Source: Casuarius casuarius (lineage: Eukaryota > Chordata > Aves > Casuariiformes > Casuariidae). From it: a DNA stretch of 64,000 nt. Positions 45,441-57,160 of the stretch are shown here, piece by piece. Each line of letters opens with the position of its first letter. Position 1 is the first letter of the stretch. A program made the position numbers and the translations under genes. The notes under the pieces were generated by a model. The model made no database searches and was not told where the DNA came from. It worked only from the letters and a program-made list of their open reading frames with translations. The stretch lies in assembly GCA_003342895.1 (NCBI GenBank), contig PTFA01000196.1, forward strand, positions 1,315,695 to 1,379,694. Reading direction: 5' to 3'.

Positions 45441-45841
45441 CTTAAGGGTCGACGGAAGAACTGACTGCATCTCTACGGCACGTAGCAGGCTGTATTATTG
45501 TCCGGGGGCAAGACGTAAAGCCTTCAGTCTTGGTCACGCGTCCACTGAATTGGCAGCTTTAGCAGCCAACGAAGCCCTGACGCCTGGTTTGGACGATGCA
45601 TCTGCGGGGTGGAGACTACAGAGCGGCAGAACTATTCCCCTCGGGGAAGAAACGCCGGCCTCACTCACCGTCCCGCCTTAAAACAAGTAAAAATTATTCA
45701 GAATCGGCCCGTTCGGCGTGGAAAAATGGAGGGGGGGGGGGTAACGACGCCTCTGCGCTGCGCCCTCGGGGCGGCTCTTAACGGTTTTCCCCTCACGGAA
45801 ACGGCGACGGCGCGGCGCGCGCGCGGCCCTCCCGCGCGGCC

Positions 45842-45855
45842 GTTGCCGGGGCAAC
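45842..45855. promoter_or_regulatory. RFX X-box palindrome
   Basis: GTTGCC-GG-GGCAAC is a perfect inverted repeat fitting the RFX consensus (GTTGCC, two-base spacer, GGCAAC). RFX factors control ciliary and hair-cell genes as well as ubiquitous promoters. It lies 67 bp upstream of the FAM32A ATG and 1.15 kb from CIB3. Confidence 0.65.
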
Positions 45856-45875
45856 GCGGCTGCGCGCGGCGGCGG

Positions 45876-45890
45876 CCGCCAGGAGGCGCC
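45876..45890 (+). promoter_or_regulatory. CTCF-like site at the FAM32A promoter
   Basis: CCGCCAGGAGGCGCC is close to the CTCF core CCACCAGGGGGCGC. GC-rich promoter DNA gives chance matches, so occupancy is inference. Confidence 0.4.
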
Positions 45891-45921
45891 GCAGTGCAGG
45901 CGCGGCGGCGCCGCGCGGGCC

Positions 45922-45998
45922 ATGGCGGACTACGAGGCGGTGCAGCGCGGGCCGCTGCGGCTGAAGGGCAGCGGCGGCGCCCTGGGCGCCGGCAAGCG
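45922..45998 (+). CDS. FAM32A: FAM32A exon 1
   Basis: 77 bp from MADYEAVQRGPLRLKGSGG to GAGK plus two bases of Arg, before GTGAGG. The ATG context GCCATGG is optimal. Confidence 0.94.
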
Positions 45999-46645
45999 GT
46001 GAGGGGCGGCGGCGGGGGAGTGGGGTGGGGGCGGGCGGGCCCGGAGCTCGGCGCTGACCGCCCTGTGCCCGCAGGAAGAAGAAGAAGGCGAAGGAGAAGG
46101 GGCAGATCCTGGAGCAGATCGTGAGCAGCAAGAAGCAGGAGGAGGAGAAGAAGCGCGGCCTGGACAAGCGCACCCCGGCGCAAGTGGCCTACGAGAAGAT
46201 GCAGGAGAAGCGGGTAGGGCCGCCCCGCCCGGGGGCCAGACCCGGCCCGGTGGCTCGGGCGGGGGCTTGACAGCGCCGGACAGGCCCCCAGAGGCAGCCC
46301 GAGGGGGCGGCGAGTGCGGGGGGTAACCGCCTGTCTTGTGTCCTCCCTCAGCAAATGGAGAGGATCCTGAAGAAAGCCTCCAAGACCCATAAACAGAGAG
46401 TGGAGGTAAGCACCCACTTCACCTCGTTTACTCCGACCGGCCTGTGTTTATCGACATGGAGGAGCTGCTTTGCCTCTGTGAAACCCGAAAGCTGGGAGGC
46501 CGCAGGGCCCCGGCACCATTCGACGTTAGTTAAATCATCAAACATTTCACGTTTTCTCTCTCTTTCTCTCCCCTAGGACTTTAACAGACACTTGGACACT
46601 CTGACTGAGCATTACGACATTCCTAAAGTCAGCTGGACTAAGTGA
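45922..46645 (+). CDS. FAM32A: FAM32A: gene coding span, four exons, 112 aa
   Basis: FAM32A (OTAG-12) is a small, basic, conserved nuclear protein. In structural work on the human spliceosome it is placed in the exon-ligation complex. The four exons (77, 139, 54, 69 bp) total 339 bp, 112 residues plus stop, the length of the human protein. The order is MADYEAVQRGPLRLKG, a lysine-rich stretch (residues about 25-50), RGLDKRTPAQVAYEKMQEKR, RILKKASKTHKQRVEDFNRH and the nearly invariant end LTEHYDIPKVSWTK. The first 25 residues and the lysine-rich linker are the least conserved part. It is compact, with introns of about 70-170 bp, and has a CpG-island promoter. ATTAAA at 46691-46696, about 45 bp after the stop, is a likely poly(A) signal. 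Confidence 0.96.
46075..46213 (+). CDS. FAM32A: FAM32A exon 2
   Basis: 139 bp from (R)KKKKAKEKGQILEQIVSSK to YEKMQEKR, between 'cccgcag' and GTAGGG. The preceding intron is 76 bp. Confidence 0.95.
46352..46405 (+). CDS. FAM32A: FAM32A exon 3
   Basis: 54 bp encoding QMERILKKASKTHKQRVE, between 'ccctcag' and GTAAGC. Confidence 0.95.
46577..46645 (+). CDS. FAM32A: FAM32A exon 4
   Basis: 69 bp encoding DFNRHLDTLTEHYDIPKVSW and TK, then TGA, after 'cccctag'. Confidence 0.96.
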   Translation, partial: DFNRHLDTLTEHYDIPKVSWTK

Positions 46646-47676
46646 AGGGGCTGTTTTCTTACAAGGCTTTGGATCGGGAGTTGTGTTTGTATTAAACGGG
46701 GGTTGCTATGTAAATCTGTTTATTCCCAGTATTGAGTGTTTAATATATCTTCTTGAACGTTTATGACCTTGCACTGTCTTATTTCACTGTTTTGTCTTTT
46801 ACACAAAGTATTCATCAAAACCTTTTCTTGGCTAGTGAAAGCTCTGATTTATATAGGTGCAGTGAGCTATTTTCTTAGAGCTCAAAGCAGGGTTAAGGCC
46901 AGAAACAATCGGTGCGAGCCAGCTGGAAAACTTTCCTGTATGAGTTTGATATTAGCTGTTCTCCTTTTTGGAAGTGAAGAATCTCGGACAGTCTCTTACT
47001 TAGCTTAAGCTTCACTTGTAAATTATAGGAACGGTATCGTTTGTATCTAGAGTTCTTTCAGAATTTGGGGCAGGTTCTGCTGTTTTCTAAACCCTTCTTG
47101 TAATTCTGATGTAACTTCTCATTAAAATGCTTCTTTCATCCTTTTTTTTTGGTGCTTGGTTACCTGTAAAAATAGGTAAGGGCGGCGCCCTGATAAAACA
47201 GTTGCTTGTGTGTGGAGTTTTTCCTGTGGTTTCTGTCTTCGTGTGCAATTCTTGCTCTCTTTTGAGAGATGATGTCCAAAAACCTAACCCCCTCTTAAAA
47301 ATGAGTGTTGTGTGGTGGGTTGGCCGGTAGTGCTCAGCGTTTGGCCAGTGGCTCCTGTGCCAGGATGCCCAAATGCCCCCTCCATGGGCCGCGGACCTCG
47401 TCCCGGCGCTGTGCCGGCCCAGCCCGCCCCCGGGGCCGTTTCGGAGCCGTGGACCCATTTCCAGGGAGGTCGGAAACCCCCCGGAGGGGCCTATTTAAAG
47501 GCCTTACAGCCGAGTGGGGGGCGGTGTCCTTCCGCCGCCGCGGCCGGGCGCTGCGCTCGTATCCCTCCTCCCGGCAGCCGGGCCTCGTTTCGCTGCTTCC
47601 CGCCGGAAGTGCCGGCGCGGGAAGCGGAAGTCGGTCGGTCCGTGGCCGGGGACGGGGTGGCCCGGGCGGCGGCGCG
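46646..47676 (+). other. FAM32A 3' UTR and AP1M1 upstream region
   Basis: FAM32A probably ends after ATTAAA at 46691; a second ATTAAA is at 47121. No further coding block lies before AP1M1. From about 47.37 kb the sequence becomes CpG-rich and belongs to the AP1M1 promoter. Confidence 0.6.
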
Positions 47677-47960
47677 ATGTCGGCCAGCGCCGTCTACGTG
47701 CTGGACCTGAAGGGGAAGGTGAGGCGCGGGGCCGGCAGCTGTGGGAGGGGGGCGGCAGGGTCTGCGGGGCCGAAGCCGAGGGGCCTCCCCCGGCCCGGGC
47801 TGCTTTGGGGCTGCCGCGGGCCTGTGAGGGGGCCCCGGGCCTCTGGGACCGCCGCGGCCTCGTCTCGGCTGGGCCTGTGGGAGCCGCTGGCTCCTCCACG
47901 GATCCCTCAGCCCCGCTTTCACCTGCAGGGCGGCGGCACGGGGGAGCCGGGCTGCGATGG
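47370..47960 (+). promoter_or_regulatory. AP1M1: AP1M1 CpG-island promoter
   Basis: A CpG-dense block surrounds exon 1. It holds two ETS-type GGAAGT motifs (about 47603-47612 and 47624-47630) and an A/T-centred palindrome GGCCTATTTAAAGGCC at 47488-47503 that could act as a TATA-like element about 175 bp upstream of the ATG. Confidence 0.65.
47677..47718 (+). CDS. AP1M1: AP1M1 exon 1
   Basis: 42 bp encoding [14 protein letters not shown] before GTGAGG. It starts in the CpG island with the context GCGATGT. Confidence 0.95.
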
Positions 47961-50900
47961 GGGAGTCGCGGCTTGGCTCTGTCCTTGGCGCTTAGAGATG
48001 CTGGGGGAGGTTTGCTGATACCCGACCTGCCAGCTGGGCTCCTGGGCCTCCTGTTCGGGGTAACTATGCTCTGCTGTAACCGGAGGTAGTTTCTCTCATC
48101 CGAGTTAGGTGTTTTCCCATCTTAAAAGTTGTTACCGGGGTGTGTGCAGCTATAGGTGATGAATAACTCCAGAAAATATTAATGCATGGCTTTGCAATGA
48201 AAGATTAGTGCTTGCACTCTAGTCAACAAAGTATTTTGGAATCATATCTTGCATGTATAATATGCAGAGTGACTGGGGTCACACTTACTGATGTTTTTCA
48301 AGTTAGTTAAAGAGGCTTTCCAAGGATTTCGTGTGTTGCTCCTGCATGGTGACATCACCTGTAGAAAGAGAAAAAGATTAAAGATCTTGTTGCCCTTTCT
48401 GTAGGTTCTCATCTGTCGAAATTACCGCGGAGATGTGGACATGTCAGAGGTGGAGCATTTTATGCCAATCCTTATGGAAAAGGAAGAAGAGGGGACGCTG
48501 TCTCCTATCCTAGCACATGGAGGAGTTCGTTTTATGTGGATTAAACATAACAACCTATATCGTATCCTTTGTATTGCAAATCACACGTGTGATATGTCAA
48601 TTGCTGATACGTTATTTTCAGTGTTTGTGTCTAAATGCAAAACTGGAGATGGGTGAAGTGGCATAAGGAAGACTTTATTAAATAATGTGGTTTTATGCTT
48701 CAGATAATGTAGCGTGTGCCAGCAGCATAGTGCATAGAAAAGTATTTATATTCATTTTACTCTAATAAGCTAAGTCCTGAATCTTCGTATCTCACTTGAC
48801 CAGAGATACTGTTAACTAAGTCTTTAATGTTTTGGCCCACCATAATTGCTGTACCATAGTTTTGAAAATGCACTTGCCAAAAAATTTTTTGGAATGGTAA
48901 CTTTGAATGCATGTTCCTGAACGTCCTTTATCAGTTGTTGCAACTTCTAAGAAAAATGCTTGTGTATCACTGGTGTTCTCATTTCTGTATAAAGTAGTTC
49001 AGGTGAGTATGAAATTTAAAAAGTAACTTCTGTCTTCCATTAAATCTAAATGTGGTCTAAGTAAAAGTGCATAGAACTTTCACTTTTTTAAAGAGCGCTA
49101 TGGTAATAGCACTTTTAATTTATATTTGGTTATATTATGGAAGTATTTTCCTAAGCACTAATAACGGAATTGATATTTTGTAGCTGAGTAGGCAAAAGAT
49201 GTGACACAATGCTGTGGGTAGTTGCATAAGACCTGAGGGAACAGAGGAGGATTGGGAACTTGGTGCATGCATAGGGTCATATAATGTAGGTTTTATGTTT
49301 GGTTCATCTGTACTTGGCATGAAAAATACTTCAACTGGAATAAATATTTTCCATAGTAGTCAGAGTTATGTCTAAGATGCTGTAGTTTCCTTTTAAATGA
49401 GGTGGGTTTTAGCAAGAACACTATGTGAAAATGCTGTTGTTCCTCAATTAATATCCTCCTCCTTCCCCTCCCTTCTCTCATTGTTTTTTCAGGTTTTTTC
49501 TGAGTATTTCAAGGAGCTGGAAGAAGAGAGCATTCGGGATAATTTTGTTATTATTTATGAGTTGTTAGATGAGCTTATGGATTTTGGTTATCCACAAACC
49601 ACTGATAGTAAAATTTTACAAGAGTAAGTAATAGTCTGCCTCACTTTCAGTGACATATTCCTTAGGAAGACTTCAGTATTCTACAATATGCAAACCAATG
49701 TTTTGGCTTGATCTAGTCGCCAAAAAAATCAAACACTTCCTAAGATGTACGTTTGTAGTATCAAACTTCTTTTATGTGTTTCTCATGCGAATCAGATGTT
49801 AAAGGTGCTTCAAAAGCTGCAAAGTGTAATTTTACTATTTTCTATTCCCATTATGTGGTTGTAAAGGTACATCACTCAGGAAGGTCACAAACTTGAAACT
49901 GGAGCTCCACGTCCACCTGCCACTGTTACTAATGCTGTTTCATGGAGATCAGAAGGGATAAAATACAGGAAAAATGAAGTGTTCCTGGATGTTATAGAGT
50001 CTGTTAACCTTTTGGTGAGTATCTTTTATTTGAACTTTTAATGAGAATTGTAATAGTGTTGTAAAGAGCTTATGGTAACCTGCAAGGGTGCAATAGTCAC
50101 ACTAACTGTGGCTAGGTGTACTGTGATGCATAAACCAATCTGTATGTCTTAAGACTGAGTATCCATGAAGGCATCCAGTAGATGAATAGTACTTTACTTG
50201 GATGTATTTTGTTTCTGACAAGTCTGAGGCTAACTTCTGATGTGTTCTTTCCTCCTTCTCCTTCCATCTGTCTCCATCACCTCCCTGATTATGTTCCATT
50301 GATTTCTCAGGAGAAAGAAATCCAGAAAAGATTGGGGTGGGTGGGGGAGTGTTGTTTGATCTCATGACATATCACATCAGAGCATTCTTGCCTTTCTCTT
50401 CCTTGCTCCTCAGGTTAGTGCCAATGGAAATGTATTACGGAGTGAGATTGTTGGATCCATTAAAATGAGAGTCTTTCTCTCAGGAATGCCAGAGCTTCGC
50501 CTTGGTTTAAATGACAAAGTTCTCTTTGATAATACAGGCCGTGAGTATTTCAATGATACCTCTGTAATCATGAAGAATGTTGTGTGGATTCTTAGACTTT
50601 GAGATGCTTGAGGTTCAGGTAAAAGGATTTGTTCGTAGAAGACAGAACTACTCCCTTTACCAGTGTTGAAAACCACATCAGGTCTCTTGTGTGGCAGTAC
50701 CAACCAAAAATAGAATACTCTGGTAAGCATCAGTGGGCTTCCTCATCTCTTTTCGTTGAGGCTTCTGTAGTCCGAAAAAAAACTATATAGCAAGCTAGAT
50801 AAAATGTTGGCTAAAGCAGGGGGGATTGTCAGCGGATGACTACTTTACTGCGTAACCAGCTGTGAGGAGACTTTGGACGTAATTTTTGTAGCACCTTGAA

Positions 50901-53900
50901 ACTTTGGCATGTGTATTTTCTGATAGGTGGCAAAAGTAAATCAGTAGAACTGGAAGATGTAAAGTTTCACCAATGTGTTCGTCTCTCTCGCTTTGAAAAT
51001 GACAGGACGATTTCTTTCATTCCACCTGATGGAGAATTTGAACTCATGTCATATCGTCTTAACACCCATGTAAGTCTGGATGTTTGGATCTAGGTTACAG
51101 TCTCTTTATAAATTAGAATGTTTTAGAGTGTAGGTAATATTGTTAATGTCTTTTCTCTTAATTTTTTTCTCAAATTATGGGCAGTACAGTAGTTATGTCA
51201 GCTGTTAAAAGCAAAGCTTTGTGCACACTCTTTTTAGAGGAAGTAAGAATGGGTTTAGAAATAACTTGGCAGTAAGTCTCTAAAATACCATTCCTGTGAT
51301 TTTAAGCTAATTGCATGATGAATTGACAGTGCTGCAATTCACTGTGCCTGACAACAGCAGTATTTTAGGCCAGTTAATATATCTAGTGTATGTTAGCCAT
51401 AGTGATAAGGGTAGCTTTCACCTTAGAAAAGGAAAAATTCAGTATGTAGAACATCCATAATATGCAACGATGACAGGAGACAGCACATAAAAAGTCATTA
51501 ATTTCTCTCCTCAGTGGAGTATTAATTCTTAAAAACAGTACTTTAAATTAGAGTTGTTCTTGGGGCATATCATGGTTCAGTCCTTTGTGACTTGAAATAT
51601 TGAATGTTTTGGAATGAAAATGTCTTTTCTTAGGGATTATTCTGAGATATACTTTTTAAGCCTATAATTTTCGTAATATTTCCTTGTGTGTATATCAACA
51701 TTTTTTGTTTGTATAAACATTTAAAAAAAAAAAAAACTTGGTCATTTCAAACACTACAGACTTTGTTTTCTGTGGGTTTCATGTGCTGAGTGTAGCTTTA
51801 TGGGGAAACAGCATTTTCCTGACCATGTCAAAGTAAAACCTACAGCTGTTGAGTGTTTTTCACCACCAGGTAAAACCACTGATCTGGATTGAGTCTGTGA
51901 TTGAAAAACATTCCCACAGCCGCATCGAGTACATGATCAAGGTCAGAAGTTCCTAAAATAATTATGCCTAATTTTAGTCTCCCTTCTCATTTGTTTTTGA
52001 AGCTTGACCAATGGTACATGCAGTTTTATACAAATATTTAGTATTTCTGTGGGATTTGCATCTTTTGCAAATTTCACTTGTAAGGTATGATCTCTGCAAT
52101 ATAATCCTGTTTATCAGTGAATAGATCACTGATTAGGGTGGAGGGGAATTACTTTTCTCACAGATCTCTGAATCATTTGCATAATGAAAAATGAAATGGA
52201 AATATTTAGAGATCTGCTTTTCTCACTTTCCTTCTTTAGGCAAAAAGTCAGTTTAAGCGTAGATCAACTGCCAACAATGTGGAGATTCACATTCCAGTTC
52301 CAAATGATGCAGACTCGCCAAAGTTTAAAACCACAGTTGGAAGTGTCAAATGGGTTCCAGAGAACAGTGAAATTGTCTGGTCCATTAAATCTTTTCCAGT
52401 AAGTGTTATTTTTACAGTCTTATCGCCTAATAGTGTGATAATTATTTAACATTAATATCTTACGAATGTTCATACTCAGTCTAAAGCAAATTCTGGTAAT
52501 ATCAGACAAGTAGTACTGACCTTTTTTCCCTTTTCTCTCGAAGAATTGGAACTTGCCCACAGATATGTTAGATCCTATTGCTTATAATAACTTTTTTAGG
52601 TGGGATAATTTTGCAGAATTAGGTTAGACAGCAGAGTTTGAGGGATGTCAGTGGATTGTGTAATCCTTTGGCCTGGATTTAGCAGTGGCTGTTTTAGTTT
52701 GTCAGATTTATTGCTCACGGTACTGCCTAAAGAAGCACAATCTCTTTCAAATGTTCATGGCATGGTAGCACAGTTATCTGTCACGATTTCATTAGAATAG
52801 TCAGCAATACCAAAAAAAAAAAAAAAGAAAAAACAACTTGCTTTGTTGTCTTTGAGGGTGAGACTGTTGAAGAAAATGAGTTGTGTCCCCAGGCTGGTCT
52901 TAATTAGATCTGCAGTTTAGAAAATACCTAAATTTTATTTTTGAATAGAAACAAGTGCTCACTTTTAAACCTTAGAAAAGAGCTGAAATTATTAGTGGAG
53001 TTCAGCAATTATTGACTTATTGTCCGAAGGTTTTTATTTTTTAAAAAAGAAGTCTCTTTTGGGTAGGGTGGAAAGGAGTATCTGATGAGAGCTCACTTTG
53101 GACTTCCAAGCGTTGAAGCTGAAGATAAAGAAGGAAAACCTCCCATTAGTGTCAAGTTTGAGATTCCATATTTCACCACCTCAGGAATCCAGGTTAGTAG
53201 CTGAAAATAGAAAACTAATGGTAAATTAACATGCTAGGCTCCTAAGACATAAGTTGTTGCAATTAAGTTTTGTAGCACTTTCTGCCTTGCTTGTAAAGCT
53301 CCTGACTTACTCGAGTTTTTCGGCATACTTAATGTCCTGGCTGTCTCTTGTCACCTGCAAATGCTTCCTTCTGCCCCTCGTATGAAAGTGCCATGACTCC
53401 TTGATGTTTATATTATGACTATGATGGTTCTGGATTTCTCCTGCTTTAGGAGGACTTTCTTTAGAGAGAGACTGATCAGAGAACTGGCTGTGTTATTAAA
53501 GTATTTGGGCTTTATCCCCATCCTTGCATCTGAAAGTTTTGTGCCTCTTATTATTCCAGTTGGCTGTTGTCCGTAAAATAAATTTTTGACAAGAAACATT
53601 TTTTTTTGTTAATCACTGTTTGGCTGAAGTGAGAGTCATGTAACATACTTTTTTTTTTTTTTTTTCCCCCCCCAGGTTCGCTACTTAAAGATAATTGAGA
53701 AGAGTGGCTATCAGGCTCTCCCGTGGGTTCGTTACATTACCCAGAATGGAGGTAAATTGGAAAGCAATAGACTGTAGACATCTCAGTCTTACCCATCTTG
53801 TTTCTGCAGCATACACCTGCACATTGAAACACAAAAAGTTTGCCAATATTCTTCAGTAATAAGCTTTACAGTATAGATATGCTTTACGTTAATGAATACT

Positions 53901-54340
53901 GCTTTCTCCAGTCCCCTTGCAATCTTAATGGAAGACCTAATGGTAGCTCAGTAATGCTGTTCAAGTATTTTGTAGTTAAGCTGGGATTCAATTACTCTTT
54001 TAGAATACAAATTAAAAAAAAAATTCTCACAGGTATCATTCTGCCAGCTTTAAAAGAATAAGACACTCAGTACCAAAAGCTGCTAGATCAGCTAGCAAGC
54101 AAAAGAAAAGGGTCTTTTGTATGTATGTGTGGGCTTTTTTGTTTGGTTTTTGTTCTTTACCTAACTCTTTCTGGCTCAGAAGCGTGAGCTTGTTTTTATG
54201 GTTATTCTACACAAAAATGTTTTTTGTTTAGGTTATTTCTGCTTTTATATAGATCTCAATTTGCTGATCATAGGCATCAAACTATAATTTTTATTTATTT
54301 ACTTATTGCTTTTACAGACTACCAGCTTCGAACGCAGTAA
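47677..54340 (+). CDS. AP1M1: AP1M1, AP-1 complex medium subunit mu-1A: gene coding span, twelve exons, 423 aa
   Basis: AP1M1 is the medium subunit of the clathrin adaptor AP-1, which sorts tyrosine-motif cargo between the trans-Golgi network and endosomes. The twelve exons (42, 157, 68, 131, 148, 127, 143, 72, 159, 126, 76, 23 bp) total 1272 bp, 423 residues plus stop, the human length. The N-terminal longin-like domain (about residues 1-140) begins [20 protein letters not shown]. The mu-homology domain (about 168-421) follows, with Asp174 and Trp408, equivalents of the residues that contact YXX-hydrophobic cargo signals. It ends YITQNGDYQLRTQ. The sequence is almost identical to mammalian mu-1A, and the place after FAM32A supports AP1M1 over AP1M2. 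All introns have GT-AG borders. Exon 12 is only 23 bp of coding sequence. Confidence 0.97.
48405..48561 (+). CDS. AP1M1: AP1M1 exon 2
   Basis: 157 bp from [20 protein letters not shown] to WIKHNNLY plus one base. The donor is C then GTATCC; the open frame that continues past it is intron read-through. Confidence 0.94.
48935..49002 (+). CDS. AP1M1: AP1M1 exon 3
   Basis: 68 bp encoding (L)[19 protein letters not shown] and VVQ, between 'tttatcag' and GTGAGT. Confidence 0.94.
49493..49623 (+). CDS. AP1M1: AP1M1 exon 4
   Basis: 131 bp from [20 protein letters not shown] to TTDSKILQ plus two bases, between 'tttcag' and GTAAGT. Confidence 0.95.
49867..50014 (+). CDS. AP1M1: AP1M1 exon 5
   Basis: 148 bp from (E)[19 protein letters not shown] to [13 protein letters not shown], between 'tgtaaag' and GTGAGT. 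Contains Asp174. Confidence 0.95.
50414..50540 (+). CDS. AP1M1: AP1M1 exon 6
   Basis: 127 bp from [20 protein letters not shown] to KVLFDNTG plus one base, between 'ctcag' and GTGAGT. Confidence 0.95.
50927..51069 (+). CDS. AP1M1: AP1M1 exon 7
   Basis: 143 bp from (R)[19 protein letters not shown] to [11 protein letters not shown], between 'ctgatag' and GTAAGT. Confidence 0.95.
51870..51941 (+). CDS. AP1M1: AP1M1 exon 8
   Basis: 72 bp encoding [20 protein letters not shown] and YMIK, between 'ccaccag' and GTCAGA. Confidence 0.95.
52240..52398 (+). CDS. AP1M1: AP1M1 exon 9
   Basis: 159 bp from [20 protein letters not shown] to [11 protein letters not shown], between 'tctttag' and GTAAGT. 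Confidence 0.95.
53067..53192 (+). CDS. AP1M1: AP1M1 exon 10
   Basis: 126 bp from [20 protein letters not shown] to [10 protein letters not shown], between 'tgggtag' and GTTAGT. Confidence 0.95.
53676..53751 (+). CDS. AP1M1: AP1M1 exon 11
   Basis: 76 bp encoding [20 protein letters not shown] and ITQNG plus one base. Preceded by a long T/C tract and 'cccag'. Contains Trp408. Confidence 0.95.
54318..54340 (+). CDS. AP1M1: AP1M1 exon 12 (23-bp coding end)
   Basis: Encodes (D)YQLRTQ and TAA after 'tttacag'. It completes the conserved C terminus and the 423-residue length. Confidence 0.94.
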
Positions 54341-57160
54341 ACGCCTTGCAAGCACCACGGAAGACAAAACTTCAGGCCTAGAATTTGTTTGCAGAAACCT
54401 CTGTGGTACTGAGAGCTGTGAATGTTGTTGCCAAGGTCTTGTTTCTACAAACATGGATTGTGCAGGAGAAAGATTGGAAATTTACTGTTTTCAATAATGT
54501 GTTTGAGCATTTGAACCATTAGTATCGATTGTGTGAATATTTATTTCATTCTTAGAACATGCTGATCTTGCTGCTAAATGCTAATTACATTAGGAGTAGC
54601 AGTTATCTTGAGGAGACAGGAATACAGAATGAACCTTGAGAATGTCTTGTCAATGCCTTGTCAGTTGTACTCACAAAGTTTCTAGTATTCATATTTTCAG
54701 GTCTTTAAAGACATTGGCAGCACTGTACTACAGATTAGAGAGACGATTGTGCAATTACATGACTGCTGAACACTTAGTTGTATTTAGCCCAAAGTATTTA
54801 TTTTTTTTTTCCAGGGCATCTGGGTGCCTTAACTCATTCAAAGCTCTGTTAACTTATAAAGATTTACCCAGTATGAGTTAAAACTATCCAAAGTCCAAAA
54901 AACCTATTTGCGCTTTTTGCATGATTTTAGACCAATTCATCTGGAAGAACAGCTTCAAGTGGTGGGTTTGTAAACCGTTAAAATTATAGATGTGTTAAAG
55001 ACTAAGTTAACAGAAAACAAGAGATCCCATTGATATTTACTTTTGTGAACATCTCTGTGGAAGCATGATGATTGCTGGTTCAAATTAGTCCAGGGGCAAA
55101 CTGAAGAGTCCCAATACGTTATAAAAACCCCATGCCAATTAAGTAATATTTGCTTTTTCTTTATTAGTAAAACAGAATTCAGAACTATAATGTGTAGGTA
55201 TAAGACCTTAGATTAAATGTTTAAAAGACCAAAACAATTGTGGAGGTGATGAAATTTGATAGGAAGATTGGGGGGGGGGGGGTTGCCAAAAAATAGTAAT
55301 ATGCTCCAGCCTCTTCCTGACAATCGATTGTTATCGATGGAGAGGCTGCTGGAAATACAGTTACCATTTCTCTTCCAGCTTGCCTTCATGTCCATTTTGG
55401 GCAAATTGTTCCCTTTTTTGCTATAGTTCTCTAGAATTGTCTATTTGCCCTGAAAGGGATGCTTGCTTTCTCAGTCTCCTCCATTTGTAAACAACTTATA
55501 ATAAGCTTCCTGGCAGAATGCAGAACAATTCAGAATGTTATACGTAAAGGTATTTGTCTTTTTTTCTTTTGGGGGGGGGGGTATTTTTTTTAAACATGCT
55601 GTTTCATTTTTCTGAGAAGGTAAGATTGGCATGGGTGTACATAGTTGTTTTGATTTCAGAAAAAAATTAATTATCAGTATTTTCTTTAATTTTTTTAGAA
55701 TGTTTTTGTTTGAATTTAGTACTCCTGACGGATGCTGAATTTGAACCATTGAAAGCTAAATATATGTCCACAAACCTGATGTGTAACACATATAGAGTGC
55801 AAGGTTCTTAACACCTCTCTGTTGAAGAACCTTGACACTGCCACAAGGTTGAAAAGATATTCCGGTCATTGTCCCCATTGAATCCTTGTAGAATATATGT
55901 ACTTATGTATACAGTATATATTATTAGCAAAAAATCAACTCAATTCCCCTGAGATGCAGCTGCTATCATGTTATAGGAAGGTTTGTTTCAGAAAGGACCG
56001 ACGTCTGAAGGTGTCTAGGTAATAACAAGACAGTGGCTGGTTAGATGATCATTGGTGTGGAAATGTGTATTCTGGAGTAAGTTACTGTATTTGTCACCCA
56101 ACAGGCTTTATGTTGAAACAAATTAAATCATCTTGTTCAAGATCTTGGTTCCAGTACTCATTTTCATTTGAAAAATTAAGCTTATGACTGAACTGAACAT
56201 TTTATATTAAAATTGTAACTGGTTGACAAATTACGTAATCCATCTGATTCTGTTCTTTGAACTGTTCATTTTAATTACTTACCTGTAAACTGTGACTCTC
56301 AATAGCTTCATTTGTCTTCCTGTTGAAAGTTGTATCTTGTGGACCAGAACAGTATTTTTCTTAATTTTGTAGCAATTTGAGTCTGTTTCAATGATGGGGC
56401 ATCAGCCCTACTCGTCCAGGAAGTAATAAAGGGCAAAAAGGCCTCTCTGAGTCAACTGCACCTCACTCATTCTTTTGTCGCTTTGATCTGCAGCAAGATG
56501 TAGCCTCTAAACTTAGAGTACCTTCAGTTACTGTAGCATCAGGCCTGGATAAGTGGAACTTACCAATACTTTCAGCTTTTATAGAGTTATTCCTGATCTA
56601 TTTACCATATATTGATTGTTCTCTGCAAGCTTTGCATGTTTACCATAAAACTAGCATTAACACCCAATATTTCAAAAAACAAAACCCCCTTAATCCATTC
56701 ATTGTTGAAATGCTGGGTCCCTGCATATTTACACAGGCATAAAAGCAGAAATGAGAGATGTAATATTATTTTAGCACTAGTTTTTGTTCAAGAATATCTT
56801 TTCTTTTGGGGGGGAGCCAAATAGCAAGTTTTGTTCTTAGAGTAACTGCAAAATTTGTGTCGGTGGCTTCAGCTTTCTCCCTAACATGGAAAATAATTAC
56901 ATTTGACTATCTACCACTATTACAGATGTGCCTAATATAGGATACTTTTTAATCAAGAGAATTTGCATAATTCAAATAAGCAGTATCTTGTACGTATTTT
57001 CAGCTCTGTGGTTTCACAGAGCTTTCTGTGTTACCTGGAATTTAGAGCACTGAAAGACTAAACTTCCCATGGTCAAGCGGCTCTGAAAGCAGGCGGTTGT
57101 TTCTAATACCAAGCCAAAAGTGTTTGAATATTCTCTGCAATCTTGTTTTTGTAATAAACC
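54341..57160 (+). other. AP1M1 3' UTR and downstream DNA
   Basis: AT-rich sequence without coding blocks. Candidate poly(A) signals are ATTAAA near 56122, AATAAA near 56424 and AATAAA near 57152. The last two are the best placed if the 3' UTR is about 2-2.8 kb. Several G homopolymers (near 55270 and 55570) are present. Confidence 0.5.

Larger units (their letters stand above)
44695..45921. promoter_or_regulatory. Head-to-head CIB3/FAM32A intergenic interval
   Basis: About 1.2 kb separates the two start codons. The CIB3 side is AT-rich; from about 45.7 kb it becomes a CpG island that covers FAM32A exon 1. It contains a 45-bp tandem duplication at 45351-45440, a perfect RFX X-box at 45842-45855 and a CTCF-like site at 45876-45890. 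No other coding sequence is present. Confidence 0.6.
45700..46340 (+). promoter_or_regulatory. FAM32A: FAM32A CpG-island promoter
   Basis: Dense CpG and GC boxes run from about 45.7 kb through exon 2. There is no TATA box. The X-box and CTCF-like motif lie within 80 bp upstream of the ATG. Confidence 0.7.

Noticed and set aside
48435..48656. AP1M1 exon 2 extended past NNLY
   Set aside because: The extra residues come from intron read-through. The donor after the first base of codon 67 joins exon 3 in frame and restores the known protein.
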